A stretch of 64,000 bases of DNA, taken from Astragalus membranaceus (taxonomy: Eukaryota > Streptophyta > Magnoliopsida > Fabales > Fabaceae). The position numbers and the translations under genes were made by a program. The stretch lies in the NCBI GenBank assembly GCA_039519185.1, contig CM076850.1, positions 87,712,270-87,776,269 on the forward strand. Direction: 5' to 3'. Positions 9,744-19,815 of the stretch are shown here, in pieces. The notes beneath the pieces are model-generated. The model saw only the letters and a list, made by a program, of their open reading frames with translations, did no database searches and was not told the origin of the DNA. Numbering within the stretch: position 1 is the first letter of the stretch; every line of letters begins with the position of its first letter.

Positions 9744-10020
9744 CCTCCAATTTGTTAAAGCGAAATCTCCGCTAAGCCAAATATGAGGACATAATTACTG
9801 CTCGACGCTTTACATGGAATTTTCGCTTTTGTATTCATGGAAGCAATTTGATTTCATGAGTGCCCTATTCACCGCAAGAATCAATCAATTATTTAAGTTT
9901 CGTTAAAGGTAAACCATGTGGATGTAAATGTATATTACATTAAGTTAAATTATGTTACATTCATATTTAAGTAAAAAAAACATCTTAAAAGACGCGTGGA
10001 TGTTGCTCAGAAACTTCAGC
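9744..10020. other. AT-rich spacer up to CACTA target site
   Basis: No gene seen. The last three bases, AGC at 10018-10020, are the CACTA target duplication. Confidence 0.5.
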
Positions 10021-11079
10021 CACTACGCCATAATCGTTAAAATTAGTCGCACACTTAAGCAGCGCTTTGGGGGGAGCGCTGCTCATTGATGTACGGGCTA
10101 GAGTGATAAGCAGCGCTTTGGAGGGGAAGCGCTGCCCATTGATGTCTCCCGTTTTTTTTTTTTTTTTGGATAGAATATGTAATACTGTAAGTTGTTAGCC
10201 TTTGATTTGGATACATACAGCTAAGCTAGTTTTGGTTCATATTGTAAGTTTAGCTAGTTTTGGGTACATATGAATTGGATAATAACTTGTTAGCTAGTTT
10301 GTTTTGGTTCAAGTGTAGAAATGGAATGAATTGGGAAACTTAAGCACTTGTTTTGATTCTGATGTATTTGGATATAATTTGATTTGCTGAGAAATAAAAT
10401 TGGAAGGAATTGGGAATGTAAAAACAAGTTAGTTATGCCGGTTTACTTGCTGAAAAATAGTTGGTTTACTTGTTGAAAAATAGTTTGTTTACTTGCTGAA
10501 AAACAGTTGGTTTTGATTTTGCTCATAATGTTTGATTTGCCTTTTTGGATACATATTGCTAAGTTAGTTATGAGTATCTATGTCCAGGAAAATAAGCAAT
10601 TGTAAAAAGGAAAATAACAAAAACAGAAAAAAAAATAAAAATAAAAAATTACACAATGGGCAGCGCTTTTAGGAGAAAGCGCTGCTCATTGCCTTAGCGC
10701 TATTACGAATAGGCAGCGCTTTTAGGAGAAAGCGCTGCCAATTCGTAAAAGCGCTAAGGCAATGAGCAACGCTTTCTCCTAAAAAGCGCTGCCCATTCGA
10801 AAATAGCAGCGCTTTCTCCTACAAAGCGCTGCCCATTTTAAAATGCGTTAAGGCAATGAGCAGCGCTTTTTTCTAAAAAGCGCTGCCCATTCGAAAATGC
10901 GCTAAGGCAATGAGCAACGCTTTCTCCTACAAAGCGCTGCCCATTGCTATAAATGGGCAGCGCTTTTAAAAGCACTGCCCATTGTTAGAGTGGAATCTGC
11001 AGCACAAATATTAGCAGCGCTTTTGAGCGCTGCCCATTGATAAAAAAAAGTGCTGCCCATTAAAAAATCTGTAGTAGTG
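10021..11079. mobile_element. Non-autonomous CACTA element, GGGCAGCGCTTT family
   Basis: Begins CACTACGCCATAATCG and ends TCTGTAGTAGTG, with a 3-bp target duplication AGC at 10018-10020 and 11080-11082, as for the CACTA (En/Spm) superfamily. Both ends carry palindromic subterminal arrays of GGGCAGCGCTTTT and its complement, separated by GCGCTAAGGCAATGAG-type spacers of about 55-bp periodicity. The interior (10150-10650) is AT-rich with no transposase. Module number and orientation differ from the unit 2 copy. Confidence 0.9.
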
Positions 11080-11520
11080 AGCAAAAACAACAACTAGTTT
11101 ACTCATTAAATGAATTAAATGTTGTTGTGAATTAAACAAAATTTAATTTAAAATTGTTTTATTAGTTGTTCAATAAAATTTATTGTCCTTTAGTAGAAGT
11201 GCTTATTTTAAAATTAGACAAAGTATGAGTTGGAGTGTGACGGTTAATTTAAACTCACATAATTCTTGCTGATGCATAGACGGTACATCCAATTAAAGCT
11301 CCAAATTCACATATATCGAAGACGGTGACATTGACTCCACCTAAAAAAGCAATATAAAATAATTTAAACTGAGGAAAAGTATTCTTAATATATACTTTTA
11401 ATATAAAATAAAGCAAGTAGTGGGGTTACCAAGAATGGACCAGACTGCAACGATCGATCAGCGTCCCCACTATCTTGTAACCATTGCAGGACATGGCCTA
11501 AAACATTAAGGTTAAACTCA
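11080..11520 (-). pseudogene. Two splice-flanked exon remnants, possibly AAP permease
   Basis: About 11268-11345 minus follows a TTTTTTAG acceptor and encodes GGVNVTVFDICEFGALIG and CTVYASARIM. The spacing of Gly, Phe, Leu and Gly-Cys-Thr loosely fits the AAP helix usually written GGxxVxLCGxxQYxxLxGxTxGYT. About 11430-11500 minus is a second splice-flanked segment whose frame I could not assign. Another permease exon relic at 12010-12130 supports an AAP origin, but similarity is weak. Confidence 0.35.
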
Positions 11521-11611
11521 GTTGTTGTTAATGGGGATGATTATAACCTTAATTATCTACTGGTGAAATACTTTATACAAAGATATAGAAAAGAGAAGAA
11601 AATGTGTGATG

Positions 11612-11805
11612 TTAGAAACGAACCTTTGTTTTAGTTTCAAACTTCACATCTAGTTGCTCGACACGAATTTGATACCCGAGACACCATGGCAAGCAGTGGC
11701 ATCCAGGATCGAGAATATCAACAAATTTTCCAAAACGCTCCTTGAGAGCCACATTTGACTGTTCAACTTGATAGCAACCAAGTGCTTGACCCATCATTCA
11801 ATTCT
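11612..11805 (-). pseudogene. Hypersensitive-induced reaction (HIR) protein, N-terminal exon
   Basis: After a TTGCAG acceptor the minus strand reads ATG ATG and MGQALGCYQVEQSNVALKER, then FGKFVDILDPGCHCLPWCLG and RVEQLDVKFETKTK before a GT donor. This is the start of a HIR protein of the SPFH/band-7 family, membrane-associated scaffolds in plant defence. MGQALGC carries the N-terminal glycine and cysteine used for lipid attachment. About six residues (usually AGHLSL) are missing in frame between CLG and RVEQLD. No later exons follow, so it is a fragment of a protein of about 285 residues. Identical product in unit 2. Confidence 0.8.
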
Positions 11806-11820
11806 GCAACAAATGGTTTA

Positions 11821-12323
11821 TTTTCATTGCATCAAATGACTATATATATATATGGCCCATGCTTTCCACGACTATAACACATTGTTTACAATAGATTTGT
11901 TACATTAAAAGTTTCGTCCAGATGCTGAACTCTTCTTTTCTCTTGTTGTGCATTTATCTTTTTAAACAGAGGAAAAGTATCTAATGATGAAATACTTTAT
12001 ACTATATATACGGTGGTAACGGCAATGCTCCAATTTGTTGCAGTGGTCATGGATTTCACTGGCCGTGAATATAATGTGTTTTGTTTACTACAAATTTCGG
12101 TAAAAAATACTTTGGTTAGCTTTTGAAGAAGATCTTGTCAAAAAAGAGGAAAAACACTTATAGCACATAAAGTCATAACATCAAATAATCAATCAAAGAT
12201 AAACAAAAATCATAGATGACGTAGGAAGAGATGCCCTTATCAAAGTCAACAATCTCCGCATCAAAGTAAGTCACAATCCTCCTCAGAACGTACTCAAGTC
12301 CTCAAGGTCCTAAACAATTCACA
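11821..12323 (-). pseudogene. AAP permease exon relic and spacer
   Basis: About 12020-12070 on the minus strand encodes KSMTTATNWSIAV, equivalent to KSMTTAAKWSIAV of the 8092-9743 palindrome, preceded by a similar intron end. It is more diverged than the palindrome arms. The rest holds nothing recognisable. Confidence 0.55.
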
Positions 12324-13277
12324 CACTACTAGAATTTTCGTCATTTCCTGCGAAATTTCCTGCGGAAATTGACTAAAATTTCGCAGGAAACGGGTTTCCT
12401 GCGGAATTTTCAGCGGATTATGGTTCCCAGTTATTTCGTTCGTGGATAATTGTTTCCTGCGGATTTCTGAATCGGCAGGAAAATGCCGCAGGAAATTCCT
12501 CAGGAAATTCTCCAGGAAGTCCGCAGGAAATCTCCGCAGAATCCCGCAGGAAATTGAAATTTTCCGCCAGAAATTCCGCAGGAAAGGAAGATCCACAAGA
12601 ATTACACTTTTAGAGTTTCTCTTCCGTTTTGTAAGTGTTTTATACCGGGGTTCATTACAAAACTTGCACTTCTTCAAAGTTGCGTCATCTTTGTAATACA
12701 ACATACACCCTCCAACACAACAATCTATCATCATCTTGGATAAACGGAGCCCTCCTACAAGCTTCTTTGTATCACGGAAATTGGAGGGAATGACATTCTC
12801 GGGATGGTTCGTCTCCTTCATTAACCTCGCAATGTCGTTGAAACAAGCCTGTGACATGTTGTGTTTCGATTTTAAACTCAGCATTCTAACTGCAATAGAA
12901 AACTCTGATGCATTTTGACATCCTGGCCATAATGGTCGGTGGACTGAGTTCAACATTTCATAAAATTTGGCAGCTTCCATATTTGGAGGTTCCTCATCAT
13001 TTTGTACAAAATGTTGCTCACGATTAAGACCGGCGGCATCAAACAGCATGTCCTCATATCTATTTACATGCTCATGACCCCATTGTTGATTGCTGCTACT
13101 AGGCGTATCCGTATCAATATCAACATTAATATGAGAGACTTTCTCCCCATGGGATGTCCAAGTCCAATATCCCGGCTTAAACCCTTTTCTAAAAATGTGA
13201 ACATTTACAACATCTGGGGTAAATTGCCTCTCGTTTTTACATCGCCTACACGGACACCGTATTACTCCTTCATCCAA
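12294..13277 (-). pseudogene. TNP2-like CACTA transposase, truncated
   Basis: The first 225 or so codons are CACTA transposase. GVIRCPCRRCKN near the start and GYWTWTSHGE near residue 36 are the transposase-associated zinc-binding region; FYEMLNSVHRPLWPGC, MLSLKSKHNMSQACF and MIDCCVGGCMLYYKDD are the start of the transposase_21 domain. After YKTLTKRKRN the frame runs straight into the subterminal repeats, giving a meaningless RNF/FPAD-rich tail, so the catalytic DDE part was removed by internal deletion. The frame opens with TTG, not ATG, so the true start exon is missing or upstream. Confidence 0.85.
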
Positions 13278-13380
13278 GCTTCACAATGTTGATTTCTACG
13301 CGATTTCTCAGTTTTCTGTTGAATCGAAGCTTCACAATGTTGATTTCTACGCGATTTCTCTGTTTTTGTGTTGATTTCTG
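13275..13380. repeat. Tandem repeat, about 53 bp x 2
   Basis: AAGCTTCACAATGTTGATTT followed by CTACGCGATTTCTC occurs twice in tandem just upstream of the transposase frame. Confidence 0.8.
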
Positions 13381-13617
13381 CTGAATCCAAGATGAATCGA
13401 AGAGAAAATAAGCTGAATCGAAGAGAAGGAAGAAGATGATGGTACGCAGCGTGAGTGTGACAGAGAAGCTTCGAAGAGAGAAGATGAGGGTCTGCGCGAA
13501 TTGTGTTTTAATTTTTAAATAATAAAAATAATAATAAAATAAAATAAATTCTTTAATGTTTTAACAATTCCATAAAAAAAGAGGTTATTAAACGTTTGCA
13601 CTACTTAATGAAAGTTA

Positions 13618-13712
13618 AAAAGTGTTGGTTTAGTGGTTAAGAAGCTTTCATTTCATCTAGGGTCGCGAGTTCGATTCCAATAGGGTGTCTTTAATTTTTT
13701 CAAAAAAAGAAA
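13618..13712 (+). mobile_element. Short tRNA-derived SINE fragment
   Basis: GGTTTAGTGGTTAAGAAG resembles a polymerase III A box and GCGAGTTCGATTCCAA a B box, about 35 bp apart, followed by a T-rich and A-rich tail. It is not a functional tRNA: no cloverleaf can be drawn. Shared with unit 2. Confidence 0.6.
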
Positions 13713-13840
13713 TTTCCTGCGAACTCTGGCTCTTAGGAAATTCCGCAAATAAATCAAAAATTAGCCTGCCAACTCCCCTGCGCAGCAAACATTCTGCATA
13801 TTTAGTAAAGTTCTCAGATATTTCCTGCGTAAACAAATAA

Positions 13841-14198
13841 AAAAACTAAATAAGAAAGAACTGAATTTTTGTAATAAAAAAAGAAATAATAGATCCAACA
13901 GATCTGTTAGCCATATGTTTAGAAAAAAACCTTCAAACAACAAAATCAAATAGCATAAGAAATTCAGAAACACGGACCAATGTAAATATCATCACTTCTC
14001 TCAGTAATTGATACGAAATTGATATTTTTTGAAATGGTGGAGGACTATTTTAGAACTTTTTTTCAATTCAATCCTAGACCAAATTGAGCAGACGAATCAG
14101 AAACCCAAATTCCCAATTCCAAAACCAGCCACGAAGAGGAAGGGAACCGTTGTAACTGCTTTATCGGTTAATTAACAGGGTAGGGTTTTCTAATTACC
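13841..14198. other. Leader-like sequence before small pseudogene
   Basis: No coding sequence recognised. Probably 5' flank of the 14199 pseudogene. Confidence 0.4.
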
Positions 14199-14712
14199 AT
14201 GAAGAGGACAATGCCATGGAGTGATGATGATGAGAGTGATGACTCATCAGCAGATGAGTCATCATCTTTACATTCAGACACTGAAAATGAAAGTGAAACT
14301 GGGGGTAAAAAATCCAAAGATAAGTCTAGAAAGCAAAAAAGTGCTGCAATCGACTTTGAAGCTCTGAAGAGATACGGGTATAATTTATAAAGGCGGACCT
14401 TCGGTTTTAAAGGTACCCCAACCCAAGGAAGATGAAACAAAGCGAGATTGGACCTGGTCCAATGGAAAGGAAAAGCGTGTCGACAAGGAAAATGAAGAAA
14501 CATATGAAGAGAGAAAGAAAACAAGAGAGGCCCTTTCCCTAGCAGAGCAGATGCCAACTGTTCTGACTAGAGAAGAAAAGAAGAATATTTCCTTCTCTCA
14601 GAAGGAAAAGAGGAAAAGAGAGCTTGGTCAGGCAAGCAGGGGGAAAAACTATGTTGAAGAAGAGAAGAGGTTGTTGAGGGACAGTGGAGTCTACTCTGGT
14701 TTTGATACTTGA
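14199..14712 (+). pseudogene. Small charged protein (possibly UPF0690/C1orf52-like), frameshifted
   Basis: Starts ATG with MKRTMPWSDDDESDDSS, an acidic serine-rich N terminus, then KSKDKSRKQKSAAIDFEALK and RYGY. A 7-nt insertion just after RYGY creates a stop; one frame over the protein continues GGPSVLKVPQPKEDETK, TREALSLAEQMP, KRKRELGQASRGKNY and EEEKRLLRDSGVYSGFD to a stop at 14710. Restoring nothing, the total would be about 170 residues. The C-terminal motif is reminiscent of the eukaryotic UPF0690 family, by memory only. It is intronless here. The same lesion is in unit 2, so it predates the duplication. Confidence 0.55.
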
Positions 14713-15147
14713 AAATGCTAGGCTAGAATCCTCTTAATCTTGTATAAAGGTACTACCTCATGTCATTTTCTTGTACTGAAAGGATTTGGTTTAGTTGGGC
14801 ATAATTTACTGAATCATCAGATCTGTTAGCATACGATCCAACAAAGATTTATAGTACAAGTATACTAAATCATCAGATCTGATGAAACCAAACTACATAC
14901 TAAAAGAATGAAGCCTCAAATAATGTGTGTACGACCAAAACAGGAAAAAATATGTGTAAAAGAATGGGAAAACAAATACAAGAAAACAGTCTTCTCAAAC
15001 ATGTAAATCCAAAGAGAGGTCAACTAAATAAAAAGAAATCAAAGATTAAACATAAATTAGGAAGTGCTAGCTTTTAAATATCTCTTTAACTGATAAGAGC
15101 AAGAAAAAAGCATGGAGAATGTGATGGGAGTACCTATATATATATCT
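14713..15147. other. AT-rich intergenic sequence
   Basis: No gene recognised. Two copies of a CATCAGATCTG-type word occur near 14814 and 14870. Confidence 0.4.
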
Positions 15148-15536
15148 TCAAAAATTCTTGTTCCAACTTGTAATTACAAAGATCTGACCATCTGCGTAAC
15201 ACAAGGGAGTGGTGGTAGTAAATCTGAGAATGACATTAAATCCTCGATTTGAGTTAACATTCGGACGTGCAGTCTTTTCACTCTCGATAGTAGAACTCTC
15301 GTCAAGCAAAATTGATGCATCACAACCTTGTACAAAGCAATCATGAAAATGAAGGCGAATGAGAGATGCAGCCATGCGACGTTCTTTAGATACTGCTGTA
15401 CGAATTGCAGTTCTAATGGTGCTAAGTGCATTGGGACATGTATTGTCATAATAGGTGTAGAAGATAACTGTGCATCACATATTGTGCTTAAAAGCACCAA
15501 TGTGACAACAAAGCTAGTAGTGATTCTATAACCCAT
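15148..15536 (-). pseudogene. Class III peroxidase, first exon, frameshifted
   Basis: ATG at 15534-15536 begins a signal peptide (MGYRITTSFVVTLVLLSTIC, cleaved near DAQLSS). A frameshift follows within STPIM; the next frame carries TCPNALSTIRTAIRT, then RMAASLIRLHFHDCFVQGCD with the distal Arg and catalytic His (RLHFHDCF), ASILLDESST and RGFNVI, where peroxidase exon 1 normally ends. Secreted class III peroxidases are about 320 residues; only about 95 are here. The other peroxidase exon at 4680-5141 is on the same strand 10 kb away but looks like a different subgroup. Confidence 0.85.
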
Positions 15537-15914
15537 ATCACGTTGATTTATAGAATTTGTGTTAGTTAATTACTATATGAATTGAATCAAGCAAGGAAAT
15601 AAAATGAAAACGAGAAAGAGAATGAATATTTTTGACAATAGAAAGAGAATGAATATGAAGAATGGTTGTGTAGTGAAATGAGAAGTGCTGCTGATCAATT
15701 TATAGGATATAGATTTTGATTGTGTAAGTGTGAGAATGTGTCATGGTCACTAATGTCAGCTAACGCGGAGCTGCATATATATGGTGTTATGAACAATTCT
15801 CCTTTTTGGTTCACTTTTGTTAATGCATGCCAGTTCGCGTATGGCTAACGCGGAGCTGCGTAACACCGACGCGTGTACCCTTCATCTCTAAGTTTTCCCT
15901 TAATTCAAAGACAA
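15537..15914. other. Peroxidase 5' flank
   Basis: Upstream of the peroxidase ATG. TAACGCGGAGCTGC occurs twice (near 15760 and 15846). No other feature supported. Confidence 0.4.
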
Positions 15915-15950
15915 CTAGGGCGCTCACCCGTGCGATGCATAGTGTGGGGT
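15915..15950 (-). mobile_element. Helitron-like 3' terminus
   Basis: On the minus strand a GC-rich, partly decayed hairpin around GCATCGCACGGG is followed about 10 nt later by CTAG and then T, as at Helitron 3' ends (hairpin, CTRR, inserted before T). The element would extend to higher coordinates, where bZIP, NPH3 and CDPK fragments lie. No 5' TC end was identified. Confidence 0.45.
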
Positions 15951-16499
15951 GGCAACTAATACTGTGCAAACATGTTATGCACCATGTAAACCTTCATTAG
16001 TGGTATGTATTATAAGGTAACAACTAATGAAGTAGAACATGGTTACAGGAATTTTGTCTTTACACTACATATGAGGTGGTGTCAATGTGTCATACGTTAA
16101 CCTTGCATTCTTACTACATCTAACAATTAAACATAAGATAATAATCCGTTTTAGTTGAATCAAATTGAGAAAAAAAACAGGGTTTAATATACATTTGGGT
16201 ACTAATAACTTGTACCTAGAGATTAAATGTACTTCAAGCTTTCCTGGAATTCCAAAATGGCTTCAAGTGGTCCCCCAGTTTTGCTTCACTGAAAAAAATT
16301 TGGCATAAAAAAGGAAGCCAAATACGAATTTGAAGAGTAATTCACCAAATCATAAACTACTAACAAATCAAATCAAATAAAGGACAATTGTCATTTAAAA
16401 AATCTCTCAATTTCAAGGAGAGTTGCAAAACCAAATGTTGCTTAAGACCTCAAATTTCAAAACAAAAAATTAATATCATTAAAAAAAATTACCTTAATC
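15951..16499. other. AT-rich, non-coding
   Basis: No feature recognised; would be the 3' interior of the putative Helitron. Confidence 0.4.
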
Positions 16500-16822
16500 C
16501 AATAAAATGAAGCCTCAATTTGTACTGCTGTTCCAATGCTTGAAGCCTCAATTTGTACTCACTATAATTTTAAGCTCTGAATTATCCATCTGGAGACAAG
16601 TGCAGTACGAAAAAGCACAGAATGAATGATAGAAGCATACATGATTCTGAGCAATAAACAAACATAACTCAAAAACTGAAGAAAAAGGTAATATCAGCAT
16701 AGTCAGATGATTCACACCTGTAATTTAGTAAATTGGTAGTCTCTGTCTGCAGAGTTTGGACCTGACCTTGTGCTCCAATTCAGAAATGTACCGCGTCTTC
16801 CGCTCCTTTGACCGAACAGCTG
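16500..16822 (-). pseudogene. bZIP transcription factor fragment (VIP1/RF2a-like)
   Basis: 16740-16822 on the minus strand encodes AVRSKERKTRYISELEHKV, the end of the basic region and first leucine-zipper heptads of plant group I bZIP proteins. A 2-nt-type shift follows and the frame resumes QTLQTETTNL. About 16510-16612 encodes DNSELK and YKLRLQALEQQ, matching the next exon (usually NxELKxRLQAMEQQ), with a tandem duplication of a 16-bp word. Group I bZIPs are nuclear DNA-binding factors of about 350 residues; this covers about 60. Not functional. Confidence 0.7.
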
Positions 16823-17039
16823 ATAAACAATTAGTTAAAATCCTAAATGAGAATTAAACAAAAACGAAAAGTTAATATAGCTTCACTTTTTCCTTTTTGT
16901 TTTCAAAATAAAGGGACAGAACTGATCAAGAAAAATATAACGGGACAGAAAAAAGATATTTAACAATATAGCTGATATATTAAATATTATTACTAAAATG
17001 GAATCAGATGAGAACGAACTCTCCAAATAATACACGTAA
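16823..17039. other. AT-rich spacer
   Basis: No gene recognised. A 17-bp word including AATCAGATGAGAA occurs here near 17004 and again in the NPH3 fragment near 17090. Confidence 0.4.
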
Positions 17040-17375
17040 CCGTTCATGCTTGTAGCAAAAAGCAACTACAGCAGAAAGCTAATAATAGAATCAGATGAGA
17101 ATGAGCTCACCGGAATAGATCTCTCGGACATAGCTGGAGGCCACAAAGCTTTTAAGAAAGCAGCTATGTTCTGTTACGGCGTCAACTTCGAGATCACCGT
17201 TAACAACGTTGCATCGCTGCACTGCGCCGCCGTGTTCCTCAAATGAATGATGAGTACTGTGACGACAACCTTGCCAGTAGAACTGAAGGTTTCCTCTCGC
17301 AGGTTGCTTTGAGCCAAATCTCCGGCGCCGTCGCCGATTTGAGAGATCTTCAAAATGGAGTAGATTGAAGAAGCT
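17040..17375 (+). pseudogene. NPH3/RPT2-family (BTB) fragment, frameshifted
   Basis: Plus strand encodes KSNYSRKLIIESDENELTGI, then IDLSDIAGGHKAFKKAAMFC and YGVNFEITVNNVASLHCAA, the BTB-domain end of NPH3-like adaptors for phototropism-type CUL3 ubiquitin ligases. After FLK a one-base shift leads to MNDEYCDDNLASRTEGFLSQ and VALSQISGAV, the normal continuation. It stops at GVD near 17363. NPH3 proteins are about 600 residues. Unit 2 has one extra codon (DII for DI). Fragment, not functional. Confidence 0.8.
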
Positions 17376-18177
17376 CAAGAGAAGATAAATCGAACCTCAC
17401 ATAAAGTTCGCTTCCAATGTTTCCAATACATTATTTTGTTAGGCTATCTGGAACCAAAGCATCATTGCATCTCGCTCAATGCCCTGTAAGATCTATAGCA
17501 CTAAAATTAAAATGGAGAGTAAAAAACATTGTTGCCTAACCTAAAATGAAGAAAGAAGTAGCAGAAGAAAATTAACCTTTGCCATAGAAAATGATTCTCC
17601 CTCTCCACCACGCCGCTGAAGACATTGGGACCCATCCGTCGTTGCCGACACCACTGTTGATGTAGTTGTGGATTTCAAAAAGTTTTGACATCATAAACGG
17701 AAAAGGCTCCAATCTACGACTTTGCCGAAGCGTACGCCAACGAAAACCACTGAAAAATGGAAGACAAGGAGAGGAGAAGGTTGGAGGGCTGAAGTGAGAA
17801 GAGGAAAGGAGGTGGTCGGAGGAAGAGAAGAGGATGCAGGGAGAAGAGGAAAGGAGGAAGAAGAGAAGAAAAGGGGTCCGTGAGGTTGGAGAGAGAAGAC
17901 GAGGAAGTTCAAATTGGGAACCATTGACTTGTTTGGAGTACTTGCTCACAAATAGTACGGGACCTTGATTATGAGAACTGGAAAGGTTGTGTGAACACAA
18001 CCATTTCGACAAACTTGGCCCTTTCTTTTCTTCTCGAATTCGTATGGCATATTGGCATCTCATCATGTGGAATGTGAACACACCAATTTCTTCAACACTG
18101 TCACCACCTCACAATGTGAACACACCTTTATATTGTAACATATAAAGGAAATACAACGGAAGAATAAAGTTACCTAC
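17376..18177 (-). other. Unresolved stretch with long minus-strand open frame
   Basis: 17572-18081 on the minus strand is open for 169 codons but is dominated by a pyrimidine-rich, leader-like tract (SSSFPLLPASSS-type low complexity). I do not recognise a domain. The 3' part ending VPMSSAAWWRGRIIFYGKG could be a small exon before a donor, but this is not supported. The frame is conserved in unit 2 with one visible change, which only reflects recent duplication. Confidence 0.25.
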
Positions 18178-18293
18178 CTAGAACCTGAGCAGAAGTGATG
18201 CGTTTCTTCGCATCCTGGATTAGCATCTTACGGACAAGGTCCTTAGCGCTGCTTGATATACTTGGCCATGGATGACTTTCGAAGTCGAAAATA
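18178..18293 (-). pseudogene. Calcium-dependent protein kinase (CDPK) exon
   Basis: Minus strand encodes FDFESHPWPSISSSAKDLVR, KMLIQDAKKRITSAQVL, then a GTAGGT donor. This is the C-terminal kinase subdomain X-XI of a CDPK (typical form DFESEPWPSISESAKDLVRK, KRITAxxVLxHPWI). The catalytic core, junction and EF-hands are not here. No clear acceptor precedes it. CDPKs are about 520 residues. Confidence 0.8.
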
Positions 18294-18709
18294 AAGGTAA
18301 AATAATAGGAAGCATGTCAGCTTTTCTGAAAGTCTTTCAAGTTGTGGGAATTATTAATACATTTTGGCATATTCTCTGGTGCCTCAATTCCATGTACACA
18401 CAACACAAAGCCAAATTGAGTATTGACTTTCTCCAAATATGTAGATGGACACTTTAGCCAAAGTAATGACTTTAAAAATAGGTAGCACATCAGAGATTCG
18501 AACCTGAAAAACTAAAGCCACTTATTTATGCTTATACATGATCACATGAGTTGTGGAAATACCTTGGATGTGAAATTTGTAATTCTTATAGGCCAAACAA
18601 AGTGAAAGGTATTTTGTCATATAATTGGTGCATGGATTGCATTTGTGGAAATAAGGGGTATAGATGCTCGTATAGATAGATGCTTAGCACATGTGCCACC
18701 TTTCTCAGA
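18294..18709. other. AT-rich, non-coding
   Basis: No gene seen. AGATTCGAACCT near 18494 resembles an inverted B box, possibly a SINE scrap. Confidence 0.35.
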
Positions 18710-19640
18710 ACTCGTTTGGTTTGGTGGTGGAGGGCCCTAAAAGTGTTTTTAGTGTTGTCTTTCGTGGTTTTGCTCTTTATTGTTGATGTTTGGTTGTCAG
18801 TTGAAGAATTGATTCTGCATCGTGGAATCGATTCCAGCAGAAGCAACATTTTCTAGCTTTTACTTTTGGTAAAAATCGATTCTCTGCATATCACAAATGA
18901 TTTGTCAGCTTTGCCCTTTTGATCTGCAGTTTACCGTGTCTGTGTTGTTTTCGTCTGTGTTGTTGCAGCTTGCATTTCATGTTGGAAGAACGTTCTAGGT
19001 TAGAGAAGAAAGGATTTGGGCTCAAAAAATAGAAATATTGGGCTTTATAGAATGGAGAAGGAGGATTTTACAAGGCCCACGACGTCAAATCTGTTTTTGG
19101 TTTCGTAACATTTTTTTTTATGAAAATTGGTATCCTGATGCTTTTTTTTGACCAAAAGGTTTCCTGATGTTAAATTTGTTTAAAAGGGTTATATAATGAT
19201 AAAATTTTTAAATATATTCCAAATAATATTTTTCATAACATCTATACTCAAAATAATTTAGATTTTGCTAATTTAGAATTTTTATTTTCTATTTTTTCAT
19301 GTTTTTGGTTTCTAATATAATTTTAAATTGAGACCTAATTTAGTAATATTTCATCCAAAAACAATTTTAAAATATATTCTTCAATTGGAATTTTAATTTA
19401 GATATTATATAAGTTAATTTAGTATTATTAATTGAAACCTATTTTGGTAATTTCACACTCAAAAGCAATTTTGATCCAATCTATCCAAACAACAAATATT
19501 GATGAAAATCATTTTTCGATAAATGTATCCAAACGAAAATCACGTTACGTTCAATTCACTTCTAATTAAAATCAATTCTGCAAAATCAATTTTGTCAAAA
19601 TCAATTATCACCACTGCAGAACCAAACACACACTCAATCT
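18710..19640. mobile_element. Putative MITE-like element
   Basis: Left CGTTTGGTTTGGTGGTGG near 18714 is roughly inverted to CACCACTGCAGAACCAAACAC near 19610. The body is AT-rich with many GATTTTTA/AATCAATTTTG words and no coding sequence. Target duplication not determined. Confidence 0.4.
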
Positions 19641-19728
19641 TGTTTCATTCATATGTACCAATGGCGGATTTATGGAGGAAACCAGGTGGCAACGAGAGGC
19701 GGACAGAACTTGCTTCACAGAACTTGCT

Positions 19729-19815
19729 TATATGCTTTCTTCCTAATAATGGATGCTTAGCACTTGAGTGGCATATATGCTTTCTTCCTAATAATGGATG
19801 CTTAGCACTCAAGGC
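19729..19815. repeat. 45-bp tandem duplication
   Basis: TATATGCTTTCTTCCTAATA and the following bases to GCACT occur twice in tandem. Shared by both units. Confidence 0.9.

Larger units (their letters stand above)
12324..13840 (-). mobile_element. Defective CACTA element, TTTCCTGCGGAA family
   Basis: Left end at 12324 is CACTACTAGAATTTTCG, followed by repeated TTTCCTGCGGAAAT palindromic words to about 12590; similar words reappear at 13715-13840. A transposase remnant lies between. No GTAGTG right end was found, so the right boundary is approximate and that terminus is probably lost. A SINE sits inside at about 13620-13710. Confidence 0.7.

Noticed and set aside
10660..11079. Regularly spaced short palindromic repeats resembling a CRISPR array
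   Set aside because: They are CACTA subterminal repeats: spacers are near-identical rather than unique, units invert, and TIRs with a 3-bp target duplication bracket them. The host is a plant.
4680..15536. The two peroxidase exons as one gene stretched over 10 kb by insertions
   Set aside because: Same strand and order fit, but the middle exons are absent and the C-terminal exon has a subgroup-specific insert not expected for the first exon's type. Left as separate fragments.
17572..18081. 169-codon minus-strand open frame as a protein-coding gene
   Set aside because: Pyrimidine-rich low-complexity bias, no domain, no codon-pattern evidence; conservation in unit 2 only reflects recent duplication.
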